Below are positions 41,139 to 49,267 of a stretch of DNA of 49,267 bases, piece after piece. The first letter of the stretch is position 1; the number at the start of each line of letters is the position of its first letter. The notes beneath the pieces were generated by a model. It did no database searches and was not told the origin of the DNA. It saw only the letters and a list, made by a program, of their open reading frames with translations. The stretch is taken from positions 1 through 49,267 of the forward strand of contig NZ_JARWOJ010000230.1 of the NCBI RefSeq assembly GCF_029868625.1, given 5' to 3'. This DNA comes from Nocardia neocaledoniensis. GTDB lineage: Bacteria > Actinomycetota > Actinomycetes > Mycobacteriales > Mycobacteriaceae. Position numbers and translations under genes: made by a program.

Positions 41139-42392
41139 GTGAACGTGGGCGCACACGAGGACCGGAGCGCCGGGTCACCCAGGCCCGACCGGCTCGCGGA
41201 CTATCGCGGTGCGCTGGAGAAGCAGTGGAACCGGCTCGCCGCGCCGTCGCGTCCGATGCAACTGCCCCGCGACACCGGACCGGTGCGCGAAGAGGTCGCC
41301 AAGTCCTGGCAGCGCTCGCTGCACACCGTCGACCCCGGACAGACCGTCGCGCCCGGCTTCAACGACATCAGCGATCGCTGGTCGGAGTCGCCGCTGCGCA
41401 GGCCGGTGACCGAACTCGCCGGTCAGCTGCGCGGAATCGCCGAGGACTCCGGCTATCTCGCTGTCGTCAGTGACGAATCGGGCACCATCTTGTGGACCGC
41501 GGGCGACCGGGCACTGCGCAGGCAGGGCGAGCAGGTGAACTTCGCCCCCGGCGGGGTCTGGGACGAAAGCCACATGGGCACCAACGGGTTGTCGCTGGCA
41601 CTGCACGACGACAAGGCCTGCACGGTCTTCTCCGCCGAACACCTGGTCGCGGCGCTGCACGGGTGGGTCTGCTATTCCGCGCCCATCCACGGACCCGACG
41701 GCAGGCAGGTCGGCGTGCTCGACCTGTCCTCGAGCTGGGAACGGTCCCATCCGATGGTGATGACCTCCGTGCGCGCCCTGGTCACCGCGGTGGAGACCAT
41801 GTTGCGCGCCGAGGCGCCCGCCCCAGCCCCCGGCGTGCGTCTCGAATGCCTCGGCGCCGCACGGCTTCTCCGCGACGGCAGGCCGGTGCCGCTGCCGCCG
41901 CGCCAGCTCGAGATCCTGGCCCTGCTGGCGCTCGAACCCGAGGGCTACACCCCCGAACAACTGCACGCCGCGGTCTACGGCGAGCGGGCGGTCTCGCTCA
42001 ACACGCTCAAAGCCGATGTCTCGCACCTGCGCCGGGCCACCCGCGGCGAGATCGCCAACCGGCGCTACATGCTCACCGGTCCGATCTCCTGCGACGCGGT
42101 CGACCTGCTCGCCGCGATCGAGGGTGGCGACCTCACCTCCGCGCTGTGGCTCTATCGCGGGCCGCTGCTGCCCGGCTCCGATCTGCCCGGCGTGGAACAG
42201 TGGCGCGCGCACCTCGATGTCGGGATCCGCAACGCCGTGCTCGGCAGCGACCGTCCCGAACACGCCGTCGCGTTCGGTCAGCGCTGCCCCGGCGACATCG
42301 CGATCCACGAGCACGCGCTGCGTCTGCTGCCGCGCGACGACGTGCGCCGCGCCGTCGTCACCGCCCGCCTCTACACCGCGCGCCAGTCCTGA
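41139..42392 (+). CDS. GAF-domain transcriptional regulator of an aldehyde dehydrogenase locus
   Basis: 417 residues from GTG. An AcoR-like N-terminus (VREEVAKSWQRSLHTVDP) leads into a GAF domain (YLAVVSDESGTILWTAGD, GVWDESHMGTNGLSLAL, VFSAEHLVAALHGWVCYSAPIHGPDGRQVGVLDLSS). The C-terminal ~180 residues contain a winged-helix-like region (LPPRQLEILALLALEPEGYTPEQLHAAVYGERAVSLNTLKADVSHLRRATRGEI). This protein type sits upstream of aldehyde dehydrogenase plus DUF779 pairs in actinobacteria and is presumed to control them. Here the downstream pair is degenerate. It is not a sigma-54 regulator: no AAA domain. Confidence 0.82.
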   Translation: MNVGAHEDRSAGSPRPDRLADYRGALEKQWNRLAAPSRPMQLPRDTGPVREEVAKSWQRSLHTVDPGQTVAPGFNDISDRWSESPLRRPVTELAGQLRGIAEDSGYLAVVSDESGTILWTAGDRALRRQGEQVNFAPGGVWDESHMGTNGLSLALHDDKACTVFSAEHLVAALHGWVCYSAPIHGPDGRQVGVLDLSSSWERSHPMVMTSVRALVTAVETMLRAEAPAPAPGVRLECLGAARLLRDGRPVPLPPRQLEILALLALEPEGYTPEQLHAAVYGERAVSLNTLKADVSHLRRATRGEIANRRYMLTGPISCDAVDLLAAIEGGDLTSALWLYRGPLLPGSDLPGVEQWRAHLDVGIRNAVLGSDRPEHAVAFGQRCPGDIAIHEHALRLLPRDDVRRAVVTARLYTARQS

Positions 42393-42441
42393 CCTGCGCG
42401 AACACTCGCACCTACCTCGTACCAACCTTCGCCGACCATAG

Positions 42442-42459
42442 TGTGTGCCACCACGCACA
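42442..42459. promoter_or_regulatory. Near-palindrome TGTGTG-N6-CGCACA upstream of the ALDH-like gene
   Basis: The arms pair except for one position. The element lies 20 bases upstream of the ATG, beside a CATAGT -10-like hexamer (42437-42442), and is a plausible site for the GAF regulator. Confidence 0.4.
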
Positions 42460-42479
42460 GGCCGCGAGGAGCGAGGCGC

Positions 42480-43901
42480 ATGATCTACGGCAAGCCCGGA
42501 TCGGACACCGGCATAGTCAGTTATGCCGCCCGATACGACAACTTCATCGGTGGCGACTGGGTCGCGCCGATCGAAGGCCGTTATTTCGACAACACCTCCC
42601 CCGTCGACGGCGAAACCTTCTGCGCGGTGGCCGGATCCACCGCCGCCGACATCGACCTGGCGGTCGAGGCCGCCCAGCGGGCCGCCGACGGCTGGGCCGC
42701 GACACCGATCGCCGCACGGGCGGGCATCCTCACCACCATCGCCGACCGGATCGAGAACAGCATCGAGCCGCTGGCCGTCGCGGAGACCTGGGACAACGGC
42801 AAACCGGTTCGCGAGACCCTGCACGGGGACCTGCCGCTGACGGTCGACCAGTTCCGCTGCTTCGCCGGTGTGCTGCGGGCCCAGGAGGGCGCGATCGCGC
42901 CACGCGACCTCGACACCATCTCCTACCATTTCCACAGCCCGCTGGGGGTGATCGGTCAGCACGCGGGCTGGGACTTCCCGATCCTGTCCGCGGCCGCCCT
43001 GCTGGCGCCCGCCCTGGCCGCGGGCAACTGCGTGGTGCTCGTCCCGGCCCAGCAGACGCCCGCCTCGCTGCTGCTGGTGGTGGAACTCATCGCCGACCTG
43101 CTGCCGCCCGGGGTGCTCAATGTGGTGAACGGACGCACCGCGCAGGTGCTCGCCCAGTTGACCGGCCACCCGGGACTGGCCAAGGTCGACACCCCGGACC
43201 CGGGCGGCAAGAGCCCCAATCTCTTCCTGTCCGACGTCACGGCCGCCGACGACGCCTACCTCGCCAAAGCCGTCGAGGGTTTCGTCACGTTCGCCGTGAA
43301 CCAGGGCGAGGTGCGCACGTGCCCGTCACGCGCGCTGATCCACTCGTCGATCTATGACGAGTTCCTCGCCCGCTGCCTCGCCCGCACCGAGGCCATCGTG
43401 TCCGGTCATCCGCTCGACACCGAGACGATGATCGGGGCGCAGGCCGGCAACGACCAGTACGAGAAGATCCTGTCCTACCTCGACATCGGCAGAGCCGAAG
43501 GCGCCCGCGTGCTCACTGGAGGGGAAGCACGTAAGGTCGACGGCCTACCCGGTGGGTATTTCCTCGAACCCACCGTGTTCGAGGGCGAGAACACGATGCG
43601 GATCTTCCGTGAGGAGATCTTGGGACCCGTTGTCGCGGTCACCCGCTTCGACACGATCGACGAGGCGATCCGCCTCGCCAACGACACCCGTCACGGTCTC
43701 GGTGCGGGCGTGTGGACCCGCGACATCGCCACCGCCCACCGGCTGGCCCGCGAGATCGATGCGGGCCGGATCTTCACCAATTGCTACGACCCCTACCCCG
43801 CGCGCGCCGTCAGGGAGAATCACGCCATGTTGCTCGGGCACTACCAGCGGACCAAGAAGGTACTGGTCAGCCATTCGACCACGAACCCCGGGATGTTCTG
43901 A
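42480..43901 (+). CDS. Aldehyde dehydrogenase-like pseudoenzyme
   Basis: 473 residues, clearly an ExaC/AldA-type aldehyde dehydrogenase, about 34 residues shorter than usual. Long blocks are normal (NFIGGDWVAP, LLAPALAAGNCVVL, VELIADLLPPGVLNVVNG, GGKSPNLFLSDVTAADDAYL, EGFVTFAVNQGEV, PSRALIHSSIYDEF, EEILGPVVAVTRFD). Catalytic positions are all changed: Asn of PWNFP is Asp165 (GWDFP), the NAD-binding Lys of LKPAEQTP is Val188 (LVPAQQTP), the general-base Glu of LELGGK is Asp240 (PDPGGK), and the nucleophilic Cys of GEVCTC is Arg279 (GEVRTC). About 22 residues with the FTGxTxxG loop and about 12 with the GGYKxSG segment are missing. The frame is intact with normal codon bias. The stop overlaps the DUF779 start (TGATG). 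Confidence 0.9.
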   Translation: MIYGKPGSDTGIVSYAARYDNFIGGDWVAPIEGRYFDNTSPVDGETFCAVAGSTAADIDLAVEAAQRAADGWAATPIAARAGILTTIADRIENSIEPLAVAETWDNGKPVRETLHGDLPLTVDQFRCFAGVLRAQEGAIAPRDLDTISYHFHSPLGVIGQHAGWDFPILSAAALLAPALAAGNCVVLVPAQQTPASLLLVVELIADLLPPGVLNVVNGRTAQVLAQLTGHPGLAKVDTPDPGGKSPNLFLSDVTAADDAYLAKAVEGFVTFAVNQGEVRTCPSRALIHSSIYDEFLARCLARTEAIVSGHPLDTETMIGAQAGNDQYEKILSYLDIGRAEGARVLTGGEARKVDGLPGGYFLEPTVFEGENTMRIFREEILGPVVAVTRFDTIDEAIRLANDTRHGLGAGVWTRDIATAHRLAREIDAGRIFTNCYDPYPARAVRENHAMLLGHYQRTKKVLVSHSTTNPGMF

Positions 43902-44308
43902 TGCAGAACCGGATCCACCGCGTGGAGATCACCGAACGCGCGCAGACCCTGTTGCGCAGGCTGATCGAGGACAACGGGCCGGTACTGTTCCGCCAGTCCG
44001 GTGCCGGCGCCGACTCCGAAGTCGCGCCGGTCTGCCTGTCCGCCAAGGAGTTCCCGATCGAGAAGGCCGACGTGCTGCTCGGCAGGCTCACCTGGCACAC
44101 CGAATTCTGGATCAGCCCCGCGCAGTTCGAACACTGGAAGGACACCCATCTCACCGTCGACGCGGTGCGCGGCCAGGCCGACGAGCAGTCGCTCGAGGCG
44201 GGCCACGGCATGCGTTTCGTGCTGCGCGCGCGGCAGCTGACACCGGCGGAGAACGCGGCACTGGCCGCGGCCCCGCCCCCACGGACCGGCGCCGACCGCA
44301 CGTTGTAG
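43901..44308 (+). CDS. DUF779 protein lacking its Cys-Cys motif
   Basis: 135 residues. DUF779 is shown by LFRQSG, VCLSAKEFPIEKADVLLGRL, FWISPAQFEHWKDTHLTVDAV and SLEAGHGMRFVLRARQLT. In the family the segment after QSG reads GCCDGS followed by a Cys; here it is AGADSEVAPVC, so the paired cysteines are gone while the later one remains. DUF779 proteins nearly always pair with aldehyde dehydrogenases. The loss coincides with the loss of catalytic residues in the coupled upstream gene. Translation is coupled by TGATG overlap. Confidence 0.87.
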   Translation: MQNRIHRVEITERAQTLLRRLIEDNGPVLFRQSGAGADSEVAPVCLSAKEFPIEKADVLLGRLTWHTEFWISPAQFEHWKDTHLTVDAVRGQADEQSLEAGHGMRFVLRARQLTPAENAALAAAPPPRTGADRTL

Positions 44309-44358
44309 CGGCGCGAGGACCTGACCTGGCCGGATCTTTCCCGGAGCGGCCAGGACAC

Positions 44359-44413
44359 GGCGAGCCCCCGCCGACTGGGCCATCGCGGCTCAGCCGGCGG
44401 GGCGAGCTCGCCG
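44359..44413 (+). terminator. G/C-rich hairpin followed by CTTTTCC
   Basis: CGGCGAG...CCCCGCCGACTG pairs with CAGCCGGCGGGG...CTCGCCG, then CTTTTCC. An outer ACACGG/CCGTGT pairing extends the stem. It ends the GAF regulator-ALDH-DUF779 unit and separates it from the conservon. Confidence 0.7.
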
Positions 44414-44518
44414 CTTTTCCGTGTCCGCGCCGCCCTAGCAAATGTGTTCGGCGACAATCCAAATCGCGTCTCGCTCACCGAGACAGGCGCGACAAGAGTG
44501 CAACGATTCCGTTACGTT

Positions 44519-46912
44519 ATGGCGATGTTCTTAGCGAGACTCGGTGTTCGTACCCGGATTCTGGCGATCGCTCTCATTCCCAGCGTGACGCTGGTGGCGG
44601 TCGGTGTCGGCACGGCGGGATACCTGGTCAATGAGAGCAACACCGCCAAGGAATGGGCGTCCGCCCTCCAAGGTGCCGTGGCGCCCACCCAGGATCTCAT
44701 CGAGGCCATCCAGTCCGAGCGCCACCTGACGCTGTCGCTGGTGGCCGGCGACACCACCACGCTGCCCGGTCTCGCCGCCGCTCGCGCACGCACCGACAGC
44801 GCCCTGGACGCGCTCAACGTCGTCGTGCAGAACCTGCGCGACGTCGACAGCACCGATCTGGGTGACAACCAGGCCGAGCACGAACTGCTCCGGACCAACA
44901 TCACCGGCATGCGCGCGGGCGCCGACGCGGGCATGCTTCCCGCCGAGCAGGCGTACATGTTCTTCAACGTCGTCATCGACAGCTTCCTCGCGGGAACCAA
45001 GCTCGTGCTCACCGAGGCGCCGAACGCGATCGTGGCGGGCGGCGTCGGCGAGGGCATGAAGCTGCTCGCAGGCATCGAGGCGATGTCGCGCAGCAACGCC
45101 CTCGGCGCGGCCATCGTCGCCGCCGACGGCCAATTCGCGGTGCCTCTCGACGAATACATTCGCCAGACCGGTTTCTACCGCACCGAACTCACCCAGCTCG
45201 TCCCCGAACTCACCGCCAGCGAGCGGGAGGTGCTGCAGTCGCTGACGGCCTCGCCGCAGTGGCAGCAGCTCGCGGCCATGGAGAGCGCGATCATCGCCCG
45301 CTACGCGAAGCCGGCGAGCACGTCGACGAGCAGCAGCAGCAGGCAAGCCGCGCCGGAGCCGCTGCCGATGACCTCGGCCGAATGGCAGAGCGCGCTGGGC
45401 GCCGTCGATCAGGCCCTGCTCGACCTGTACTCGACCCACAACCGCTACGTCCAGGGCCTGGCCGCCGATTCCTCGCGCCAGTCCGAGGGTTTCGCGTGGG
45501 CGGCGGGCGGCGGCGTGCTCGGACTCACCGGCCTCGTGCTCCTGGTCGCGGTGATCCTGGCCAACCGGATCATCCGCAGGCTGCGCCGCCTGCGCACCGA
45601 GACCCTCGCGCTCGCCGACGAACAGCTGCCCGCCACCATGCGCGCGCTGCGCGACGGTGTCGACGTGGATGCCGCCCAGATCACCCCGAGGCTGGACTTC
45701 GGCCGCGACGAGATCGGTCAGGTGGCGGACGCGTTCGAGCACGCCGCCGCGGCCGCGCTGCGCGCCGCCGTCGACGAGGCCCGCACCAGGGAGGGTGTGC
45801 GCGCGGTGTTCCTCAACATCGCCCACCGCAGCCAGATCGTCGTGCACCGGCAGCTCGAGATCCTCGACGAAGCCGAACGGCGACAGGAGGATCCGGCTCT
45901 GCTCGAGACCCTGTTCCGGCTCGACCACCTGGCCACCCGCGAGCGCCGCAACGCCGAGAACCTGATCATCCTCGGCGGCGGACGCCCCGGGCGGCAGTGG
46001 CGCAAGCCGGTGCCGGTGATGGACGTCGTGCGCAGCGCCATCGGCGAGACGCTCGACTACGCCAGGGTGCGCGTGACCAAGCTGCCCGAGGTGAGCGTCG
46101 TCGGGACCGTCGTGGCCGACCTCGTGCACCTGCTCGCCGAGCTCGTCGACAACGCCACCGCGTTCTCCCCGCCGCAGTCGCGGGTGGAGGCGGGCGGCAA
46201 CGTCGTCGGCAAGGGCGTGGTCATCGAGATCACCGACCAGGGCATGGGGATGAACCCCGAGGACATGGAGCGCTTCAACGCGATGCTGGCCGATCCGCCG
46301 GACTTCGGCGTCGGCACGCTGTCCTCGGACTCGCGCCTCGGCCTGTTCGTGGTCGCCCGCCTGGCCGTCACGCACGGCATCTCGGTGCGGCTCAGCGAAT
46401 CCGACTACGGCGGCATCAGGGCGATCGTCCTGGTGCCCGCCGCGCTGCTCGCCGACGGTGCCGACGACATGCCGAGCTCGCCGCCCGCATTGTCCTCGGC
46501 GCAGCGCCGCGGCCTGCCCTCGCCGGTGGTGACCGGGCCACTGACCGCGGTCGAATCGGCTTCGGCCCCGGTGGCCACCCTGGTCGCCGAGCCGCCGGCG
46601 CCGGTGGTACCCGAATTTCCCCCGGTGCCCGAATTCCCCACGGCGGCGGAATTCCCCACGGCGGCCGAGGCTCCGGCCGCGCCGCAGATCCCGGCGGCGC
46701 CCCCACGCAACGAGGACCGGCCCGCGCTGCCGCGCCGTCAGCGCCAGACCAATCTGGTGCCCGAGCTCACCGAGGAACCCGCGGCCGAAGCCGCCCCCGC
46801 CACGGAACGGCCGCGCTCGCCCGAGCAGGCCCGCGACATCATGTCCGCGATCGAGAACGGCACCCGGCAGGGTCGCAAACCACTGAGCAACAATCAGGAA
46901 CAGGAAGGCTGA
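44519..46912 (+). CDS. Nitrate-sensor-like histidine kinase, conservon CvnA type
   Basis: 797 residues from the ATG at 44519 (GTG at 44444 is an alternative; residues after the ATG, FLARLGVRTRILAIALIPS, match the family start). TM1 at ~15-38, an extracytoplasmic NIT-type sensor of ~290 residues (ERHLTLSLVAGD), TM2 near 340-360, a linker, a HisKA-like segment (FLNIAHRSQIVVHRQLEILDEAERRQEDPALLETLFRLDHLATRERRNAENLIIL), and a HATPase domain (LLAELVDNATAFSPP, ITDQGMGM, RLGLFVVARLA). The tail is Pro/Ala-rich with PEFPTAAEFPTAAE duplication. In conservons this membrane protein signals with the roadblock, DUF742 and Ras-like GTPase proteins. Confidence 0.88.
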   Translation: MAMFLARLGVRTRILAIALIPSVTLVAVGVGTAGYLVNESNTAKEWASALQGAVAPTQDLIEAIQSERHLTLSLVAGDTTTLPGLAAARARTDSALDALNVVVQNLRDVDSTDLGDNQAEHELLRTNITGMRAGADAGMLPAEQAYMFFNVVIDSFLAGTKLVLTEAPNAIVAGGVGEGMKLLAGIEAMSRSNALGAAIVAADGQFAVPLDEYIRQTGFYRTELTQLVPELTASEREVLQSLTASPQWQQLAAMESAIIARYAKPASTSTSSSSRQAAPEPLPMTSAEWQSALGAVDQALLDLYSTHNRYVQGLAADSSRQSEGFAWAAGGGVLGLTGLVLLVAVILANRIIRRLRRLRTETLALADEQLPATMRALRDGVDVDAAQITPRLDFGRDEIGQVADAFEHAAAAALRAAVDEARTREGVRAVFLNIAHRSQIVVHRQLEILDEAERRQEDPALLETLFRLDHLATRERRNAENLIILGGGRPGRQWRKPVPVMDVVRSAIGETLDYARVRVTKLPEVSVVGTVVADLVHLLAELVDNATAFSPPQSRVEAGGNVVGKGVVIEITDQGMGMNPEDMERFNAMLADPPDFGVGTLSSDSRLGLFVVARLAVTHGISVRLSESDYGGIRAIVLVPAALLADGADDMPSSPPALSSAQRRGLPSPVVTGPLTAVESASAPVATLVAEPPAPVVPEFPPVPEFPTAAEFPTAAEAPAAPQIPAAPPRNEDRPALPRRQRQTNLVPELTEEPAAEAAPATERPRSPEQARDIMSAIENGTRQGRKPLSNNQEQEG

Positions 46913-46913
46913 G

Positions 46914-47318
46914 GTGAACTCTTCCCCAGGTGATCTCAACTGGCTGCTCGACGATCTCGTCGACCGGCTGGCCGGGGTCCGCTACGCGGTCGTGCTGTCC
47001 ACCGACGGGCTGTTGCTCGGACGCTCCTCGCAGATGAAGCGCGAGGACGCCGAGCACTTCGCGGCCATGTCGTCGACCCTCTACGGGCTGGCGCGCAGCG
47101 CGGGCAGCCGCTTCGACGGCGGTGGCGTGCGCCAGGCGGTGATCGAACTCGACCGCGCGGTCCTGTTCGTCACCTCGGCGGGCGACAACGCCTGCCTGGC
47201 CCTGCAGGCGAACGAGTCGGCCAATCTCGGCATGGTCGCCTACGAAATGAATCTCACCGTGCAGCGGGTCGGCAGCTATCTGTCGACCGAACCGCGGCAC
47301 GGTCTTGCGGAGCTATAG
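46914..47318 (+). CDS. Roadblock/LC7-domain protein, conservon CvnB type
   Basis: 134 residues from GTG, one base after the kinase stop. Roadblock/LC7 fold: LNWLLDDLVDRLAGVRYAVVLSTDGLLLGRSSQM, EDAEHFAAMSSTLYGLARSAGSRF, VRQAVIELDRAVLFVTSAGDNACLAL, NLGMVAYEMNLTVQRVGSYL. In conservons it acts as regulator of the Ras-like GTPase. It belongs to one operon with the kinase and the broken gene that follows. Confidence 0.92.
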   Translation: MNSSPGDLNWLLDDLVDRLAGVRYAVVLSTDGLLLGRSSQMKREDAEHFAAMSSTLYGLARSAGSRFDGGGVRQAVIELDRAVLFVTSAGDNACLALQANESANLGMVAYEMNLTVQRVGSYLSTEPRHGLAEL

Positions 47319-47329
47319 GAAGCGTCACC

Positions 47330-47520
<191 letters not shown>

Positions 47521-47575
47521 CCGACTGCGTCGGCGGACCCTCCTCGAGGTCGGGTCGTGTCAGCTGCGAAATCGA

Positions 47576-47619
47576 CAAAGGCCGGGACCCAGGGTGTTTC
47601 CCTGTGGCCCGGCCTTTTT
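47576..47619. terminator. Bidirectional terminator with A and T tracts
   Basis: AAAGGCCGGG and CCCGGCCTTTTT form the outer stem; CAGGG-TGTTT-CCCTG forms an inner stem. It has a T5 tract on the plus side and an A3 tract on the other, so it can stop transcription from both sides. It lies 8 bases from the stop of the minus-strand GyrI-like gene and would end the conservon from the other side. Confidence 0.85.
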
Positions 47620-47627
47620 CGTGCTGC

Positions 47628-48059
47628 TCAGTCGAGTGAGACGTAGACCTCGACGCTGGTCGGGCCGGTGTAGCGCTCCAGCTCGGCGGTGTGCGAGCGC
47701 GTGATGGTGCCCGCGTTCTCGGCTTTGATCACCTGCGCCCACGCGGTGCGCAGCAGGTCGTAGGGCTTGTCGGAGACGACGAACTTGGCGTAGCGGCCCG
47801 CGGGGATGCGGGTGAGCACGTCGCCGGTGTCGATGTCGTCCAGGCCGGACACCTCGTAGCCGAGCACCGCGACCGCGTGATCGTTCTGGCCGATGTAGGC
47901 CGCGGCGCGCGGCACCGTCTTCTCCCTGGCCAGGTAGCGGTCCCAAGTGAAATTGACCAGGTCGAGGTCGCGCGCGGTCACCTCGCGACCGGCCAGCGGG
48001 ACGGTGAGCCCCGCGATCAGCCCGTCGTCGAGAGTCACGATCTCGAAATCGACAGTCAT
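47628..48059 (-). CDS. GyrI-like / AraC effector-binding domain protein (copy 2)
   Basis: 143 residues. Effector-binding (SOUL/GyrI-like) fold without a DNA-binding domain: IVTLDDGLIAGLTVPL at the start, HAVAVLGYEVSGLDDIDTGDVLTRIPAGRYAKFVVSD in the middle, TSVEVYVSLD at the end. Stand-alone members bind small ligands. It starts 2 bases after the stop of a paralogous gene; the shared pattern is PAGRYAxFV...W...YxxxxVE[V/I][Y/F]VSL. Probably a tandem duplication with cotranscription. Confidence 0.82.
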   Translation of the reverse strand: MTVDFEIVTLDDGLIAGLTVPLAGREVTARDLDLVNFTWDRYLAREKTVPRAAAYIGQNDHAVAVLGYEVSGLDDIDTGDVLTRIPAGRYAKFVVSDKPYDLLRTAWAQVIKAENAGTITRSHTAELERYTGPTSVEVYVSLD

Positions 48060-48061
48060 GG

Positions 48062-48523
48062 CTACTCGCCCCCCTTCTCGTCGATCAGCGAAACGAAGAT
48101 CTCGACCGTGCGGTCGTCCGGGTACTGCTCGTAGTCGCCGGCGTAGGCACGTTCGAATTCCCCGGCGGCTTCCGCGTCCCAGATCTGGCGCCACAGTCCC
48201 ACGATGGTGTCGCCCCGGTTGTCGCCGGTGGCGACGAACCGCGCGTACCGGCCGGCCGGGGTGCGCGCGGGCACATCGCCGCCCAGAAGATCGGCGAGGG
48301 TGTTGCACTCGTAGCCGACGATGTGGGTCAGGTAGGAGTTGATCTCCGTCGCGAAATCGACGTACCCCGTCGCGATCGGTCCCGGTAACGAGGGTCTCGC
48401 CAGCAGGTGCTGCCACGCCTCCACCACCTTGGCACGGCGTGGCCCCTCCACGGCGAGCGCCGGACTGCGGAGCACAGTGCCCGCGATCAGCGTCTCGGGA
48501 CGGTCAACGACATTGAAATCCAC
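48062..48523 (-). CDS. GyrI-like / AraC effector-binding domain protein (copy 1)
   Basis: 153 residues from the GTG at 48523, preceded by AGGGGC. Same fold as its downstream paralogue: FNVVDRPETLIAGTVLRSP, THIVGYECNTLADLLGGDVPARTPAGRYARFVATGD, LWRQIWDAEAAGEFERAYAGDYEQYPDDRTVEIFVSLI. No HTH is present. Ligand and role are unknown. The two copies are clearly homologous but well diverged. Confidence 0.82.
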   Translation of the reverse strand: MDFNVVDRPETLIAGTVLRSPALAVEGPRRAKVVEAWQHLLARPSLPGPIATGYVDFATEINSYLTHIVGYECNTLADLLGGDVPARTPAGRYARFVATGDNRGDTIVGLWRQIWDAEAAGEFERAYAGDYEQYPDDRTVEIFVSLIDEKGGE

Positions 48524-48682
48524 CTGCGTAGCCCCTATGTCTAGTCTCGTCGTCGCTCGAGCGCATATCTTCCCGCATCGATATGACAGGTTTCGCGCCG
48601 GGACCGGTCGGGCGGCTCGCGCTCTGGCCAACGATGTTGCCATGAACGCGGGGGTGCCGGGTCGGGGTGGCCAATCCGTGAT

Positions 48683-49267
48683 CTATCCACCGCCGAGACC
48701 GGGGAACAATTCGCCCGGCGAGCCGGACGGCCGCGGCGCGGGCGGGGGGATGATGATCAGCGGCGCGGGGTTGCGCGACGTCGCGGTCGGCGGGGTGATG
48801 ATGTCCGGCGGCGGATTGCGCGGCGAGTTCCGGGGCGGGTTCAGGATGTCGTACGGGCCGCCGGGCGCCGCGGGTGCGGGCGCCCCACCCGGTACCGGCG
48901 AGCCGCCGCCGGACAGTGCCGGGGTGGGGAACTGCTCGATCGGCGTGCCCGCCAGCGCGGTGTCCATCACCTGCTTCCAGATGTCGGACGGCAGCCCGGA
49001 GCCCCAGATAGCGCCACCGCCGCCGCCGCGCAACGGCTGCGGTTGCTCGGTGCCGATCCACACCGCCGTCGACAGTGCGGGCGTGTAGCCGATCATCCAG
49101 GCGTCCTTGTTGTCCTTGCTCTCGCCGAGCTGGGTGGTGCCGGTCTTGGCGGCCGACGGCCAGCCGTCGGCAAGGCCGTGCCCGGTGGAGTAGTTGGCGA
49201 TCCGGGTCATGGCCAGGGTGGTGGCAACGGCGATCGCGGCGGTGATCCCCTGTTCGGGCACCGCGGG
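48683..49267 (-). CDS. Class A penicillin-binding protein, C-terminal part (gene continues past window)
   Basis: The visible 194 residues are the end of the transpeptidase domain and a tail. The KTGTT motif (third active-site box) lies in SAAKTGTTQLGESKDNKDAWMIGYTP, followed by LSTAVWIGTEQPQPL. The last ~85 residues are Pro/Gly/Asn-rich and disordered (PVPGGAPAPAAPGG...), as in PonA1/PonA2-type proteins. It should cross-link peptidoglycan outside the membrane. The 5' part, with the glycosyltransferase domain and the SxxK serine, lies beyond the right edge. Confidence 0.9.
   Translation of the reverse strand, partial: PAVPEQGITAAIAVATTLAMTRIANYSTGHGLADGWPSAAKTGTTQLGESKDNKDAWMIGYTPALSTAVWIGTEQPQPLRGGGGGAIWGSGLPSDIWKQVMDTALAGTPIEQFPTPALSGGGSPVPGGAPAPAAPGGPYDILNPPRNSPRNPPPDIITPPTATSRNPAPLIIIPPPAPRPSGSPGELFPGLGGG

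Noticed and set aside
44531..46939. An 802-codon minus-strand frame opposite the conservon kinase
   Set aside because: It is a His/Gly/Arg-rich shadow of a gene with strong domain evidence on the other strand.

Overview
The window is chromosomal DNA of a high-GC actinobacterium, most probably Nocardia or a close relative. The evidence is the strong G/C bias at third codon positions, frequent GTG starts, 4-base ATGA/GTGA gene overlaps, a PknG kinase locus, an ectABCD operon, a conservon-type (kinase/roadblock/DUF742) cluster, and a 473-residue flavoprotein that matches remembered Nocardia rifampicin monooxygenase (Rox). No tRNA, rRNA, CRISPR array, prophage or insertion sequence was seen.

Layout. 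1-218: poor-quality contig end. 0.2-7.5 kb: AraC regulator, sterol-desaturase-like hydroxylase, secreted lipase, a membrane protein coupled to a membrane-anchored multicopper oxidase, and a NarL-type two-component pair. 7.7-12.3 kb: small secreted peptide, GT87 mannosyltransferase-like protein, a MarR regulator divergent from an ABC-2-like membrane protein with clear operators between them, and a TPR-like protein with a Pro/Ala/Thr repeat linker. 12.3-16.3 kb (minus): ectoine/hydroxyectoine operon ectABCD, preceded by an orphan OmpR-type regulator with a coupled 27-codon leader. 16.5-19.9 kb: serine/threonine dehydratase, an ECF41/SigJ-type sigma factor with its carboxymuconolactone-decarboxylase-like neighbour, and an SDR. 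19.9-28.6 kb (minus): seven tightly coupled genes glnX-glnH-coiled coil-pknG-PP2C-VWA-FHA. This is an extended form of the mycobacterial glnX-glnH-pknG amino-acid-sensing operon, and three of its proteins carry N-terminal zinc ribbons.

28.8-34.8 kb: EthA-like Baeyer-Villiger monooxygenase, SsuD-like flavin monooxygenase, Rox-like rifampicin monooxygenase with a likely rifamycin-associated element (RAE) upstream, a HAD phosphatase and a methyltransferase. 34.8-37.3 kb: DUF4247-DUF350-membrane spermidine-synthase-like operon. 37.3-41 kb: epimerase divergent from a TetR regulator, a phosphodiesterase-family protein, and an HdeA-like lipoprotein. 41.1-44.3 kb: GAF regulator, an aldehyde dehydrogenase lacking every catalytic residue, and a DUF779 partner lacking its Cys-Cys motif. 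44.5-47.5 kb: conservon whose third gene runs into a G18-C57 homopolymer, very likely an assembly artefact or hidden gap. 47.6-49.3 kb (minus): two tandem effector-binding (GyrI-like) proteins and the 3' end of a class A penicillin-binding protein.

The most unusual items are the catalytically dead ALDH/DUF779 pair (42.5-44.3 kb), the seven-gene PknG signalling module, and the orphan response regulator whose leader ORF looks like a sensor-kinase tail.
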